The notes beneath the pieces were generated by a model. That model saw only the letters and a list, made by a program, of their open reading frames with translations. It was not told where the DNA came from and ran no database searches. From contig OY821519.1 of NCBI GenBank assembly GCA_963682025.1, positions 15,712,878-15,776,877 of the forward strand: 64,000 nucleotides of DNA. Reading direction: 5' to 3'. The DNA is from Cordilura impudica (lineage: Eukaryota; Arthropoda; Insecta; Diptera; Scathophagidae). Positions 11,062 to 22,093 of this stretch are shown here, in pieces (position 1 is the first letter of the stretch; each line of letters starts with the position of its first letter). The position numbers and the translations under genes are program-made.

Positions 11062-11900
11062 ATATTTTTTATCTTTATTCATTTATTTAAGTCTAAGGCA
11101 AATCGATCCTTTCAGGCTATTCATTAAGACACCTATGTTCCATAAAATTACTAAAATAAATATAAGTCACTAGTAAATATATTAACAATAAAAAATTAAG
11201 AATTCAAGTATAATTTAATACTACATTTATAAAACTACTACATATTTTTCTTAACGGATCAGTGGTAGCACAATTTTTGCGAAAAATCGGAATACAAACT
11301 GGTTGATAGTGACTAATAATATGCTGAGGAAAAGTGAATGTTATTTTATTTAGAATAAATTCAAAATAAACATCTCCATGAATCACATTATACACGAAAG
11401 ACACGTTCAACACGTTCAGGAGGACTATCCTCCTGCTTTTGAGAGTATGTAACTTAATTAAAACTGATCTTGTGGGATATGAAGGAAGATCTACAGGATT
11501 GCATTGCGGATTACGCAAACAGAAAAGAAGAATCTGTTTCTGAAGAGATTCGATATTGTATTGAAGATGCCAAATAACAGAATCATATTCAAGAATTTGT
11601 CTCACAAGCGATGTGTATGATTGCTTTGTTATATAGGGATCAATGAAATCCTTAGCCTTTCGCTTAATAAAAGCTAAAACACCTCTATCCTTGTTTACCT
11701 TTTTGATGTGTGATACAAAACTTAGCTTTGCATCAAGTAGTATACCAAGATCCATGAAAACATTAACTTGCTCCAATATGCGACCGTCCAATGTATAAAA
11801 TACATTTTTATATATGACCATTCGCACCTGGGATCATTATATATAACCTTTGTTTCTTTTGAATCAACGATAATCAAATTATTGTAATCGTCGAACTTTT
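11062..11900 (-). pseudogene. Jockey-like LINE fragment (RT thumb and C-terminus)
   Basis: The minus strand carries a 207-residue frame (11827-11204) with DLGILLDAKLSFVSHIKKV, YTSLVRQILEYDSVIW, LQKQILLFCLR and KSRRIVLLNV. These are the conserved blocks after the catalytic core of Jockey-clade reverse transcriptases. The YADD catalytic block and the endonuclease are absent, so this is a 5'-truncated insertion, the usual product of incomplete target-primed reverse transcription. Upstream (11830-11900) LIIVDSKETKVI continues the homology in another frame. The 3' UTR ends near 11062 with AATAAAGATAAAA on the minus strand. Confidence 0.85.
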
Positions 11901-12144
11901 TCCAAAATCAAACAAAAATACAAACACGAAACTAATGTTCGTGTATATAAGAAGCGTTTAAGACAAAAGCTCTAATATGTTTGCTTTCAGTAGAAACATT
12001 TGATCTTGAGCCAGAATAACTCTAACACAATCAATCATTAACTTGATAACGATCAAAAATATTATCGAAATGTTCGAAATCTTTTAAAATGAATAAAATT
12101 ATAAATAAGTATTTGAATAAAAAAGCTAAAAGTAATTCATTTAA

Positions 12145-12362
12145 CTAGCAGATTCCAACCCTCGAAATTCGAGCGCAAATTCTAGTAAATTTTATTTTTT
12201 CATTAAATAAAGACCCTAAAAGTATGCTAATCAATTATAGCCAATACACAAGTCAGCACCAAAAAAAACTAATTTTTATTACAAACACATTAACAAATTT
12301 AATAAATCACACATAGCATATGTAAAATTTTATGCATGTGTTAGTAGCAACTTTAAATGCAA
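12145..12362 (-). mobile_element. Non-autonomous Helitron, 5' part lost
   Basis: A CTAG terminus at 12145 with hairpin CTCGAAATTCGAG. The copy matches the family until AGTAGCAACTTTAAATGCAA at about 12362. There it joins the mariner relic and the remaining roughly 130 bp to the TC end are missing. Confidence 0.8.
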
Positions 12363-12917
12363 CATCAACATCAACACGGAGACGTTCGACACAACTTGGA
12401 CTATCACGGCGGTTGCTGCAGAGAATTTTGGGTACATTAGACTTGTTGTCATATAAAGTTCAACTTGTGCAAGAATTGAAGACTACAAACTACCAGCAAC
12501 AGCGTGATTATGCCATTATTGCATTATTTCACACACAAGTGATTTTAACTGGCCCCCACGTTCACCGGATTTAACAGCTACTGAAAGTTTACTTTGGTTA
12601 TATTTGAAAAAAAAGTGTATGTTAATAAGCCATGAACAATTCCCCAACTAACAACAAATATTCGAAATGAAATCATGGCCGCGAAATTCTGCGAAAAGTT
12701 ATGGAAAATATGTTAAAAAGAGCACATATGTGTGAAGCAGAAAATGGACACCACTTACAAGATACCATTTTTCAGAGCTCATTGAAAAAATTCCCCAATA
12801 ATATAATGTAACGGGTGATTTTTTAAGAGCTTGATAACTTTTTTTTAAAAAAAAACGCATAAAATTTGCAAAATCTCATCGGTTCTTTATTTGAAACGTT
12901 AGATTGGTCCATGACAT

Positions 12918-13802
12918 TTACTTTTTGAAGATAATTTCATTTAAATGTTGACCGCGGCTGCGTCTTAGGTGGTCCATTCGGAAAGTCCAATTTTGGGCAA
13001 CTTTTTCGAGCATTTCGGCCGGAATAGCCCGAATTTCTTCGGAAATGTTGTCTTCCAAAGCTGGAATAGTTGCTGGCTTATTTCTGTAGACTTTAGACTT
13101 GACGTAGCCCCACAAAAAATAGTCTAAAGGCGTCAAATCGCATGATCTTGGTGGCCAACTTACCGGTCCATTTCTTGAGATGAATTGTTCTCCGAAGTTT
13201 TCCCTCAAAATGGCCATAGAATCGCGAGCTGTGTGGCATGTAGCGCCATCTTGTTGAAACCACATGTCAACCAAGTTCAGTTCTTCCATTTTTGGCAACA
13301 AAAAGTTTGTTAGCATCGAACGATAGCGATCGCCATTCACCGTAACGTTGCGTCCAACAGCATCTTTGAAAAAATACGGTCCAATGATTCCACCAGCGTA
13401 CAAACCACACCAAACAGTGCATTTTTCGGGATGCATGGGCAGTTCTTGAACGGCTTCTGGTTGCTCTTCACTCCAAATACGGCAATTTTGCTTATTTACG
13501 AAGCCATTCAACCAGAAATGAGCCTCATCGCTGAACAAAATTTGTCGATAAAAAAGCGGATTTTCTGCCAACTTTTCTAGGGCCCATTCACTGAAAATTA
13601 GACGTTGTGGCAGATCGTTCGGCTTCAGTTCTTGCACGAGCTGTATTTTATACGGTTTTACACCAAGATCTTTGCGTAAAATCTTCCATGTGGTCGAATA
13701 ACACAAACCCAATTGCTGCGAACGGCGACGAATCGACATTTCACGGTCTTCAGTAACACTCTCAGAAACAGACGCAATATTCTCTTCTGTACGCACTGTA
13801 CT
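12918..13802 (-). pseudogene. Mariner-type transposase, N-terminally truncated
   Basis: About 295 residues of an IS630/Tc1/mariner transposase are open to the stop at 12918. Visible parts are an HTH segment (RRRSQQLGLCYSTTWKILRK), YKIQLVQELKPNDLPQR, the first catalytic Asp in ILFSDEAHFWLNG, the second in WFQQDGATCHTA, and the third in WPPRSCDLTPLDYFLWGYVK. I count 36 residues between the second and third Asp, more than the 34 of classical mariner. The first roughly 75 residues of the usual 340 or so are gone; translation of the adjacent TA repeat makes the frame look longer (to 13910) than the real homology. The catalytic triad is intact but the DNA-binding N-terminus is lost. Confidence 0.9.
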
Positions 13803-13812
13803 GTTATTTAAA

Positions 13813-13821
<9 letters not shown>

Positions 13822-13843
<22 letters not shown>

Positions 13844-13878
13844 TATTATTATTTATATATATATTATATATATATATA
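13822..13878. repeat. TA microsatellite
   Basis: A nearly uninterrupted TA run lies at the broken end of the younger mariner. Confidence 0.9.
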
Positions 13879-14000
13879 ATAATGGCATAAATAAAAAAGT
13901 TATAAACCATTTAAACCATATAGCTCATTCTGCGCCACCCTGTACATATATTAAAACCACATAAACACAAACACTTGGGCGGAATTGATGAACTGTTGGA

Positions 14001-14994
14001 AAAAAAATCATGTGAGTCCGATTACAGGGTAGATGTGTAAACACCTAGTAATTAAAGATGCTTCTGTGGCACTTTTTTAAAATCAAACAGAATGCGTCAT
14101 CTATGTATCAGCTGCAGGGGCTCTGCTAATACAAAAATATTTATTATTATTTCAACTGGTTAATTTTTAATTTTTTATTTTTCGTTTTTCATTTTTTATT
14201 TTCCATTTTTTATTTTTAATTTTTTATTTTTCCTTTTTTTATTTTTCAATTTTCATTTTCATTTTTCATTTTTTATTTTTCATTTTCCATTTTTTATTTT
14301 TCATTTTTTATTTTTCATTTCTTGTTTTTCATTTAAAATTTTTCATTTTTCATTTTTTATTTCTCATTTTTTATTTTTTATTTTTCATTTTCTATTTTTC
14401 ATTTTTTATTTTTCAATTTTCATTTTCATTTTCATTTTCAGTTTTTATTTTTCATTTTCCTTTTTTCATTTTTCATTTTTGATTTTTCATTTTTTATTTT
14501 TCATTTCTCATTTTTAATTTTTTATTTCTCATTTTTTATTTTTAATTTTTAATTTTTCATATTTCAAAACGCTTTTATAACGCTATTCATTTTATCTCCA
14601 AACACTTTCTAATGAAATCGTGCCTTCAATTTTTCTCCAAACACTTTCCAATGAATTGTCCCTCCATTTTATCTCCAAACACTTCCTTTTTACTGTAATT
14701 CGTTTATTTTTTATTTTTATTTATTTTTTATTTATGTTTGATTAGCATTAATATTAAATGCAGTGATAATTGTGTTATTTATATGGAATAAATTAAAACG
14801 TTAAGAATACTTCTAAATGATTGAGGAAATTAATTATAAAAGTTATTACATGTCTTAATATTTTCCCCAATGCAATCTTTACTCACACCGATATTGTCTT
14901 ACGTCTTACATATTACATCTTACGCTGTTTTTGTGATTGTATTGTGAAATACATTTTTATCCCCCTGCGCGTATAGATGTTTACACATCAAAAA
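14001..14994 (+). mobile_element. Heptamer-carrying element, copy with short array
   Basis: The left part AATCATGTGAGTCCGATTAC, then the hairpin AGATGTGTAAACACCT, is shared with the copies at 29109 and 55107. A conserved block follows (GCGTCATCTATGTATCA, then GGGGCTCTGCTAATA). The interior (14160-14562) is a TTTTTAT/TTTTTCA-type heptamer array. It is followed by two or three copies of a roughly 45 bp unit containing ATCTCCAAACACTTTC. The right end is GCGCGTATAGATGTTTACAC, then ATC. The shared terminal motif GATGTGTAAACATC is inverted between the ends. No protein is encoded. Confidence 0.8.
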
Positions 14995-15039
14995 TAGTCC
15001 AGAAAAAGTAAGTATAACCTTTGATAGCATTATGTTACC

Positions 15040-16150
15040 GCTTTCAAAAAAAAATTATAAGGGGATTTTTGAGATAAGGCGATTTTAGCGATTTTTCGCG
15101 AAGATTTTTTAGCGATTTTTTTTGTTTTTGACTTTTTTGTGCTATTATTTTTTTTACTTTTTTGAGTTAAAAAAAAAATTTTTTTCCATAACAAAAAAAA
15201 ATGTTGGGAAAAAATCGTTAGAAAAGTGTTCGAGTAATGGCCATTTTATTTTTTATTTTGTTAATGTTAATTTTTAATTATTTTTTTAAATTAATTTTTT
15301 AATTGTTAATTATATAGCTTTTTTGTTTGTTTTTTTTTTAATTAATTTTGTATTTTAATAATAAATAAACTATTTATTATTTGTATGGGAGGTGCCACGC
15401 CCCCTGGAGCCACACAAAGTTTGTAGGCATGGATCAGATTTAACAGAACACCTGGTAATTCTCGTTTTGCGGAAATATTGAAAAGAGCTGTTTATGAAAA
15501 CAATTCGTAACATATTTAATATAATTAAATTAATAATTTATTTATAGTTTTAAATTATTACTAGCAGATTCCAGCCCTCGAAATTCGAGCGCAAATTCTA
15601 GGAAATTTTATTTTTTCATTAAATAAAGACCCTAAAAGTATGCTAATCAATTATAGCCAATTCACAAATCAACACCAAAACTCATTTTTATTATAAAGAC
15701 ATTAAAAAATTTAATAAACACACACATAGCATTGTATAATTTTATGTATGTATTAGTAGCAGTTTTAAATACAATTTACTCGAAATAAAGGACAAAATTT
15801 GGAAATCTGTAAGTCTGATGAACAGCTAAAAAGAAATAACTTTCAAATAATATACGTTTGGTCAAAATCGCGATAATTTTAATGTAAAATGAGTTAGAAA
15901 AAAAGCATATTGTATGTAAAAAAAATAAAAATAAAAAAAACTATTATATTAGTAAAAAATAATTTAAAAAACGAAAAAAAAACAAAATAAAAAAAAATAA
16001 AGTGGCCGTTACTCGAAAACCGCCCTTTTTTTAAAAAAATTTTTTGTTATCTAAAAAAAATAAAAAAATAAAAAAAATAAAATAGCACAAAAACAAAAAA
16101 AAAATCGCCAAAAATCTCTCAAATCGCCGTATCGCGAAAATTCTCTTAGT
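15040..16150. mobile_element. Fold-back-like element with long imperfect arms
   Basis: The left arm (15040-15260) has AAGGCGATTTTAGCGATTTT and GTTCGAGTAATGGCCATTTT. The right arm (15990-16150) carries the reverse complements (AAGTGGCCGTTACTCGAAAA and CAAATCGCCGTATCGCG). The arms are imperfect and very A/T rich. Between them is a more complex core (about 15385-15510, GGTGCCACGCCCCCTGGAGC) and a truncated Helitron. No transposase was seen. Confidence 0.6.
15561..15877 (-). mobile_element. Non-autonomous Helitron, 5'-truncated
   Basis: A CTAG terminus at 15561 with hairpin CTCGAAATTCGAG. It matches the family to GTTTGGTCAAAATCGCGATA at about 15875 and lacks the last roughly 50 bp to the TC end. 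It is nested in the fold-back element. Confidence 0.82.
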
Positions 16151-17914
16151 GATTTGAATATATTTACTTTTTTTATTTACTTATTTTTTTTTTTTTTTTT
16201 TTTTTGTAAACCGATAGATAGCCTCAGCTGCTAGTGTTTTATTTCTTAGTTATAATTTTAATTATAATAATAAATTATTTTTTTGAAAGTGGTTGAGTAT
16301 TTTTTTCAGCAGTTTTTTAATTCCGCCCAGATGTGCATCCTAAGAAGTTCTTCCTACGGAAGCAATAAAAATGTTTTTGTTGCTGGACTAGCAAGAGTAT
16401 CTTATTTAAATGTTTGGTTTTTATTATAAATTTAAATGCAATAAAAATAAAAAACAATTAAATTTAATATTATAAATAGTATATTAAGAGCAATATAGAA
16501 TACGAATGAGATAATGACTAGCAGTATATTTTGCATATAAAAAATAAATACTTCTACTACTACATCATCATCATCATCATCATCATCATAATTATAATCT
16601 AGAGAGGATGACAATAATAACAGCAAATATAAAAATATTTTGTTGATATTTCTAAAAAAAAGAAATTATATTTTTATCTTCTTAATAATTAACAATGTGA
16701 TGAATTCTATAATTGTTACGAATATATTATGTATGTTTGCGTTACCTAGCTGACTTTTTTTGCTATTGTTAGTTGTCATTTGTTGCTGGTTTTTATTTGT
16801 TGCAATTAAACTTTTATCGCCTGTGATAAAAAAAGGAAAAAAACAAATAACATATACATTTATTCTACTCGTTTTGCTTACTGTATATTTACTCGTATAC
16901 TCGTGTGTTGGACAAAAATTTAGCTACTTGTATTCATGGCGGAAGTATTGTACATATAATTGAGTTAAATTTAAACATATATTTTTAAAGATAAAAGGGA
17001 AAAACACAAATCTCAAATTTAATAAAATTATTCCCTTAGCTCATTAGTAGATTGTTTTTGTTGTTTTATTGTTATATTGTTATATTGTTTAGCAACCATT
17101 CGACTCATTCGGGTATTAAATATACATCTTTTAAATGTACATTTGACTATTATGTATAAAATATATAGTCTGAATTTTTTGAACAGTATTTAAATAAAGA
17201 TGGCTTCAAAAGTAATCTTGAAAGTTTTTGTATAATGAAGATTTCAAAAAATTAATTTATTTAAAATTAAACAACAGTAGCAGTTAATATTTTCGGTCAA
17301 AGTTTTCTTATTAAAAAATGTTTACTGCATTTTATTGTTATTATATTTAAATTAATAGTTCAAAAAAATTATTCACATGAGAATTATCAGAAATAGTCTG
17401 GTTTTAAATGATTTTCGATTGTTGATTATAATAACAACACATTTTATAAATTATTATTGTAAAAATAAAATAATAAATTTAAAACAAATACGCATTACAC
17501 TAGGTAACAACAAAAGTGCACTTGAAGTGTGACAACCTTGTTTTTATGTATTGTGATCTGCTAAACTCGAAAATTGTTTTATTATTATAATTTATTTATT
17601 TATTCTTTTGTTTTTCTGAAGTAGCTTCACTATTTAGACTATATCTGGAGTTACAAGCAAAAATCTGATAACTAAAGATATAAATTTTTTAGACAATAAA
17701 AAGTACCCACAAGTCAATCAAACAGTGTTCTCAAATCTAGTTATTACTTTAAGTATAATGGGCAGAAAATATTGAAAATTTTTTGAATGAAATTAAAATT
17801 TTGAAAAATATGAAATAAATCAGGAAAAGTCTAAGTCGAGAAATGCAAAAGAAAGCAAGATATTAACGGAAGGAAATCTATGAATACATTTCGAAGTTAT
17901 TAGCAAATATGTGT
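16151..17914. other. AT-rich DNA, no gene seen
   Basis: No coding or repeat signature apart from a CAT trinucleotide run at about 16562-16590 and a poly-T run at about 16180-16205. Confidence 0.5.
16562..16590. repeat. CAT microsatellite
   Basis: An uninterrupted run of CAT trinucleotides. Confidence 0.95.
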
Positions 17915-18090
17915 ACCGACTTATCAAATCGATTAACTCCTTTTTCGAATATTTTAAAATTTTAATATCAAAGCTCTTGATTGTCGACTATTTCTATTCA
18001 AAACAAGTTCCTCTAATAAAAAATTTGTATTAATCTTGCTAATCTTTACGAGTACAAGCATTAAAATTTTGAATAAATCTGAAATATAAT
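17915..18090. mobile_element. MITE relative of 60745-60950, one arm damaged
   Basis: It shares ATCGATTAACTCC and AAATTTTAATATCAAAG with the left arm of the MITE at 60745, and ATTAAAATTTTGAATAAATC with its right arm. The far end is cut by the Helitron fragment at 18091. Confidence 0.5.
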
Positions 18091-18223
18091 AATCTGTAAA
18101 TCTGCAAATCGGCAAAAAAAAAATACCTTTCAAATAATATACGTTTGGTCAAAATCGGGATAAAACGGTAGAAAAAAACAAACATCGGTCACAAGAAATC
18201 TCCCAGCCTATTAATATTATAGA
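18091..18223 (-). mobile_element. Non-autonomous Helitron, TC-end fragment
   Basis: Only the first roughly 133 bp of the family remain, ending with the TC terminus at 18223 (plus-strand ATTAATATTATAGA). Confidence 0.8.
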
Positions 18224-18307
18224 TAACAGTCCCATCAATTAGTTGTAATTTTTATTGAAATCGATTATCGCTTATTCCGATTTATTTATTTAAAATTTTT
18301 ATGTACG

Positions 18308-18669
18308 CTAGCAGATTCCACCGCTCGAAATTCGATTGTAAATTCTAGGTGACATTTTTTTCAACTTAGCCAATTCACAAACCAACACTTTTTTGGTTTA
18401 TTATTATTGTGAATGAAGAAAACCAACTTACAAACACATCAACAAATTTAATAAACAAACACATAGCATTGTATAATTTTATGTATGTGTAAGTAGCAAC
18501 TTTAAATGTACTTTCCTCAAAATCAAGGCAAAAATTTTAAAATCTGTAATTCTGGTGAATAGCTAAAAGGAAATACCTTTCAAAAAATATACGTTTTGTC
18601 AAAATCGGGATAAAACGGTAGAACAAAACATCGGTCACAAGAAATCGGCTAGCCTATTAATATTATAGA
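18308..18669 (-). mobile_element. Non-autonomous Helitron, full copy
   Basis: A 362 bp copy from CTAG (18308) to the TC end (18669), with hairpin GCTCGAAATTCGA. Confidence 0.88.
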
Positions 18670-19774
18670 AAAAGTTATTATTGTTTAATTTATTATTAAT
18701 TTATAGTTACTACAAACGGCATAATCATTACAAAACACAAAAATAAATCACCTATTACAGAATAGATGATTTATTGTGAACAATCACTATGATATTTAAA
18801 TCCAATCTTAATTGAAAGTATGTAATCTTAATCTTGACCCTCTAGTTTGGATAATATCCATTTAAACATACCAACACATATCAAATATTATTAAATACAT
18901 TTTATTAGAGAGACATCAAAAAACTAAAACGAAAAAATTACAAAATACAGGGGAAAATGAGAAGAAGGAAGAGGGGTATTACAATTCAACACTACATTAT
19001 TACTGATACTTATTATGCCAGTTCAACTTGAAATGTTGTTGAACCGAACCGAGAATAACACAATTTGCTTACAAACATATTTTTTTTTTATTTGATAAAA
19101 ATTGAAGGAAAAAAGAAACATTTAAAAAGGAAACTTGTTGTCGCTAATTGAATGCAACAGCAGCAGCAGCAACAAAAACAACAACTATATAAGCTACAAT
19201 AGAATTAATGTACATACATATATACTGGCACATTACCCATACATAATATACAAACTACATTCTATATACACGCACTAAAAACACTATCTATAGTAGAGTC
19301 TAGAATGCAGAGGCGAAAAAACGACAAACGTGAAGCCAAATGAAGGCGGCTAGAACACTCAACTTTTAGCATTGCACATATTTGTTTTTTTTTTTATTAT
19401 TTTATAAATGCGTTGCATTGCTGCGAAATTTTTAGAAATCTAGATTCCCAAACGGTTTTAAGTGTACACGTTTTCAGGTGGTGAGGAAGTAAGAACTTTT
19501 AACAACATTTTTTCTGTATTTTCCTTTGCCGCTTGATAGCTTTTCGAACTGTATAGAAATGAAACCATAGCATATTTTATTTTCGTATGGTACGGCTGTT
19601 CAAAAAAATCTTAAAAAAAAAATATTTTTTATTCTGAAATTTATGGGATAATCGTATCTTAAGAAAATATATAGAAATATAGCTGTAATTTTCTAAAATT
19701 CTATATAGTTAGATGGGCTGATGGTGTAGTAGACAAATGAAAGGAAAATAATAAAGAGAAGTTGTGTAATATTA
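18670..19774. other. Mostly unique DNA, no gene seen
   Basis: No recognised gene. A CAG/CAA-rich stretch at about 19150-19185 and several short direct repeats resemble host non-coding DNA. Confidence 0.45.
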
Positions 19775-20134
19775 TCTATAATATTAATAGGCTAGGCGAT
19801 TTCTTGTGACCGATGTTTTGTTCTACCGTTTTATCCCAATTTTGACAAAATGTATATTCTTTGAAAGGTACTTCTTTTAAGCTATTCACCAGACTTACAG
19901 ATTTTTAAATTTTTGCCTTTATTTTGAGTAAATTACATTTAAAGTTGCTACTAACACATACATAAAATTAGACAATGCTATGTGTGTGCTTACTAAATTT
20001 GTTAATTTGGTTGTAAGTTTGTTTTCTTCATTCACAATAATAAACCAAAAAAATGTTGGTTTGCGAATTGGCTAAGTTGAAAAAAAAAGTTGCCTAGAAT
20101 TCGCACTCGAATTTCTAGCGCTCGAATCTGCTAG
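19775..20134 (+). mobile_element. Non-autonomous Helitron, full copy
   Basis: A 360 bp copy starting TCTATAATATTAATAGGC after A19774 and ending GAATCTGCTAG before T20135. The hairpin is slightly degraded (CTCGAATTTCTAGCGC). Confidence 0.88.
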
Positions 20135-20151
20135 TTATAAATTAAAGTAAC

Positions 20152-20703
20152 TAAGTACCAAGGATCATACATATAAGAGAATGTGCAAACTAAATATTCG
20201 TTCGACTTAAGCACAAACATTGTTGCTAACATTATCAGGAAAGTACTGTTGCTGGAAAGGTTTGTATGCACAAATTTAGCCAAGACAATCTACAAGTTGT
20301 TGTCTAGGCTACGTGTTCAAAATATTGAAAAGATTAATATATTTATTATGTAAAAGATTAATGTGAAGTATTGGTAATAGTTCAAACATTAATCAGCTCC
20401 TATGTGGTAGAGCGGTTACAGTTCTTTCATACAAACTTTGAATGCAATGCATTTGTAATTATGCAATTGTAATTTAATTCAATTATGGCCATTTTTGTTT
20501 AGTTGAAAAATTTAATTTACGGTAAAAATAACAACAACAACAACACAGATTCTCTTGGCTAAATTTGTACATACAAACATTTCTAGCAACAATATTTTTG
20601 TTGACAATGTTAGCAACAGTCTTTGCGCTTAAGTCAACCTCTTATTCAATCGAGCCTATTTTCAGTATTCACATTCCCTTATATGTATGATTCTTGTAAG
20701 TAC
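20152..20703. mobile_element. MITE with long terminal inverted repeats and 7 bp TSD
   Basis: The element spans 20159-20696 (538 bp). Its ends are inverted repeats of about 150 bp: left CAAGGATCATACATATAAG, and right, on the other strand, CAAGAATCATACATATAAG. Both arms also share GTTGCTAACATT and ACAAATTTAGCCAAGA. A 7 bp direct repeat TAAGTAC flanks it (20152-20158, 20697-20703). The core has no coding frame. The superfamily cannot be named from this TSD length alone. Confidence 0.8.
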
Positions 20704-21086
20704 TAAACAAGTAGAGTCAAAAATCATATCGGCTTAAAAATTATTTTAGATTGTAATTTGTTATATTGGAAAGAGCTTGATATAACTATTTGCTTGGATT
20801 CTCATTAGGTTGGTAGGATTGGTGACTCAACCCGTAATAGCTGTATAACCTGTCTTACAGAATCTATATATTAATACGTGAAGGAAATTTTTTATTCCCT
20901 TTTTAAGCAAAATGCGGGCACGGAGGAGTGTGTAATTTGGCATAGTTATAGTTCATATGAAGGAGATGTGGAGAATGATAAAATTTATGTATAATATGTT
21001 TTAAAAATATAATAAATTAAATAAAATAAAATATTCATAATAATTTGTTACACCCTGTTAATGCGAATGACTTAAATTGTATATTA
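20704..21086. other. AT-rich stretch with no recognised feature
   Basis: No gene or known repeat recognised. Confidence 0.45.
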
Positions 21087-21255
21087 CACACACTGTTGAA
21101 TTGCTAACATTTATTAGCATACCTTTAGGCTCATTTTAAAATTCATATATTTTTTGTATATATGGATTTAAAAAAAACATTGAAAGAAATAAATTGAATG
21201 AAAAATTAATATTTCCTAGAATTCGCACTCGAATTTCGAGTGCTGGCCATACTAG
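21087..21255 (+). mobile_element. Helitron 3'-end fragment (long subtype)
   Basis: It begins within the family (GTTGAATTGCTAACATTTAT, then TAGCATACCTTTAGG) and ends with hairpin CTCGAATTTCGAG and CTAG at 21252-21255, followed by T. The 5' half is missing. Confidence 0.78.
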
Positions 21256-21791
21256 TATAGATTAATTTTTTAAACATATTTGGTAAGATTTTTGCTTCAT
21301 TAAAAGCAAACACATTTGATCTTGGACTTGATTAATTTCAAACTTAATCGTTAGAATGATGAAGATCGCATATAAATTTTTTTATTTTTACATTTTTAAA
21401 AATAGAAAATAATAAATTAGAGTAAAAAATCTTTGAAATGAGTTAAATTAATAAATTCTGTTGAGTAGTTTTTATAATCTTTTCATTTTTGGACAATTTT
21501 AAATGCGAAAAACTTTTAAACAATATTTTTTATTTTTTTCTGAAATACATGTTCAATATTTATATAAAGATGAAAACATCTGCAAAAATTTAGATGTCTC
21601 AAAAAGTGTTCGATTCGACATGGAATTATCCATATAAGGAGTGAGATCGAAAAAATCTAAACACACGTTTTTCCTCTTAACTTTTTTCGCAAGCATTATT
21701 TGAATTGTTTTTAATCAAGTTATCTTTGAAAAATATGTCAGTTATTACGTTTAGTGGCAACCCTGTTTATTTGTTTATAGTTTAATTAATA

Positions 21792-22093
21792 CTAGCAGGT
21801 TCCAGCGCTCGAAATTCGAGTGCAATTTCTAGGCACCCTTATTCTTCAACTTAGCCAATTCACATTGTGAACGAAAATAACAAACTCATTAGCAAACACA
21901 TTAACAAATTTTATAAACACACACAGTAGCAACTTTAAATGCAATTTACTAAAAATAAAGGAAAAAAATTAAAAATCTAGAAACCTGGAGAACAGCTAAA
22001 AAGAAATATCTTTCAAATAATATACGTTTGGTCAAAATAGGGTAGAACAAAACATCGGTCACAAGAATTCGCCTAGCCTATTAATATTATAGA
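21792..22093 (-). mobile_element. Non-autonomous Helitron inside the Tc1 element
   Basis: A 302 bp copy with an internal deletion, from a CTAG terminus at 21792 (hairpin CTCGAAATTCGAG) to the TC terminus at 22093. It sits between A21791 and T22094. Confidence 0.88.

Larger units (their letters stand above)
12811..13880 (-). mobile_element. Mariner-like element inserted in the older mariner
   Basis: The left end ACGGGTGATTTTTTAAGAGC at 12811 is preceded by TA (12809-12810), the mariner target. The minus-strand transposase runs up to about 13800. Beyond it the expected N-terminal codons and right terminal repeat are replaced by a TA microsatellite (about 13822-13878). The sequence is well preserved elsewhere, so this insertion is younger than its host relic. 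Confidence 0.82.
12363..13949 (+). pseudogene. Old mariner-like transposase relic, split by a second mariner
   Basis: The plus strand reads RRRSTQLGLSRRLLQRILG...VQLVQELK at about 12375-12480, a helix-turn-helix segment of mariner-type transposases. It then jumps to WPPRSPDLTATE.LLWLYLK (about 12553-12610), the third catalytic Asp region, so most of the catalytic domain is deleted. Further C-terminal homology continues to about 12780 in shifted frames. I infer that its 3' end is CTCATTCTGCGCCACCCTG followed by TA at 13931-13951, with the second mariner inserted between. The element is dead. Confidence 0.7.

Noticed and set aside
13803..13910. N-terminal 36 residues of the mariner frame rich in I, Y and N
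   Set aside because: They come from the TA microsatellite; homology begins at NSTVRTEEN.
20405..20425. Possible tRNA A box (GTGGTAGAGCGGTTAC) in the MITE core
   Set aside because: No matching B box or cloverleaf found; not called as a tRNA or SINE.
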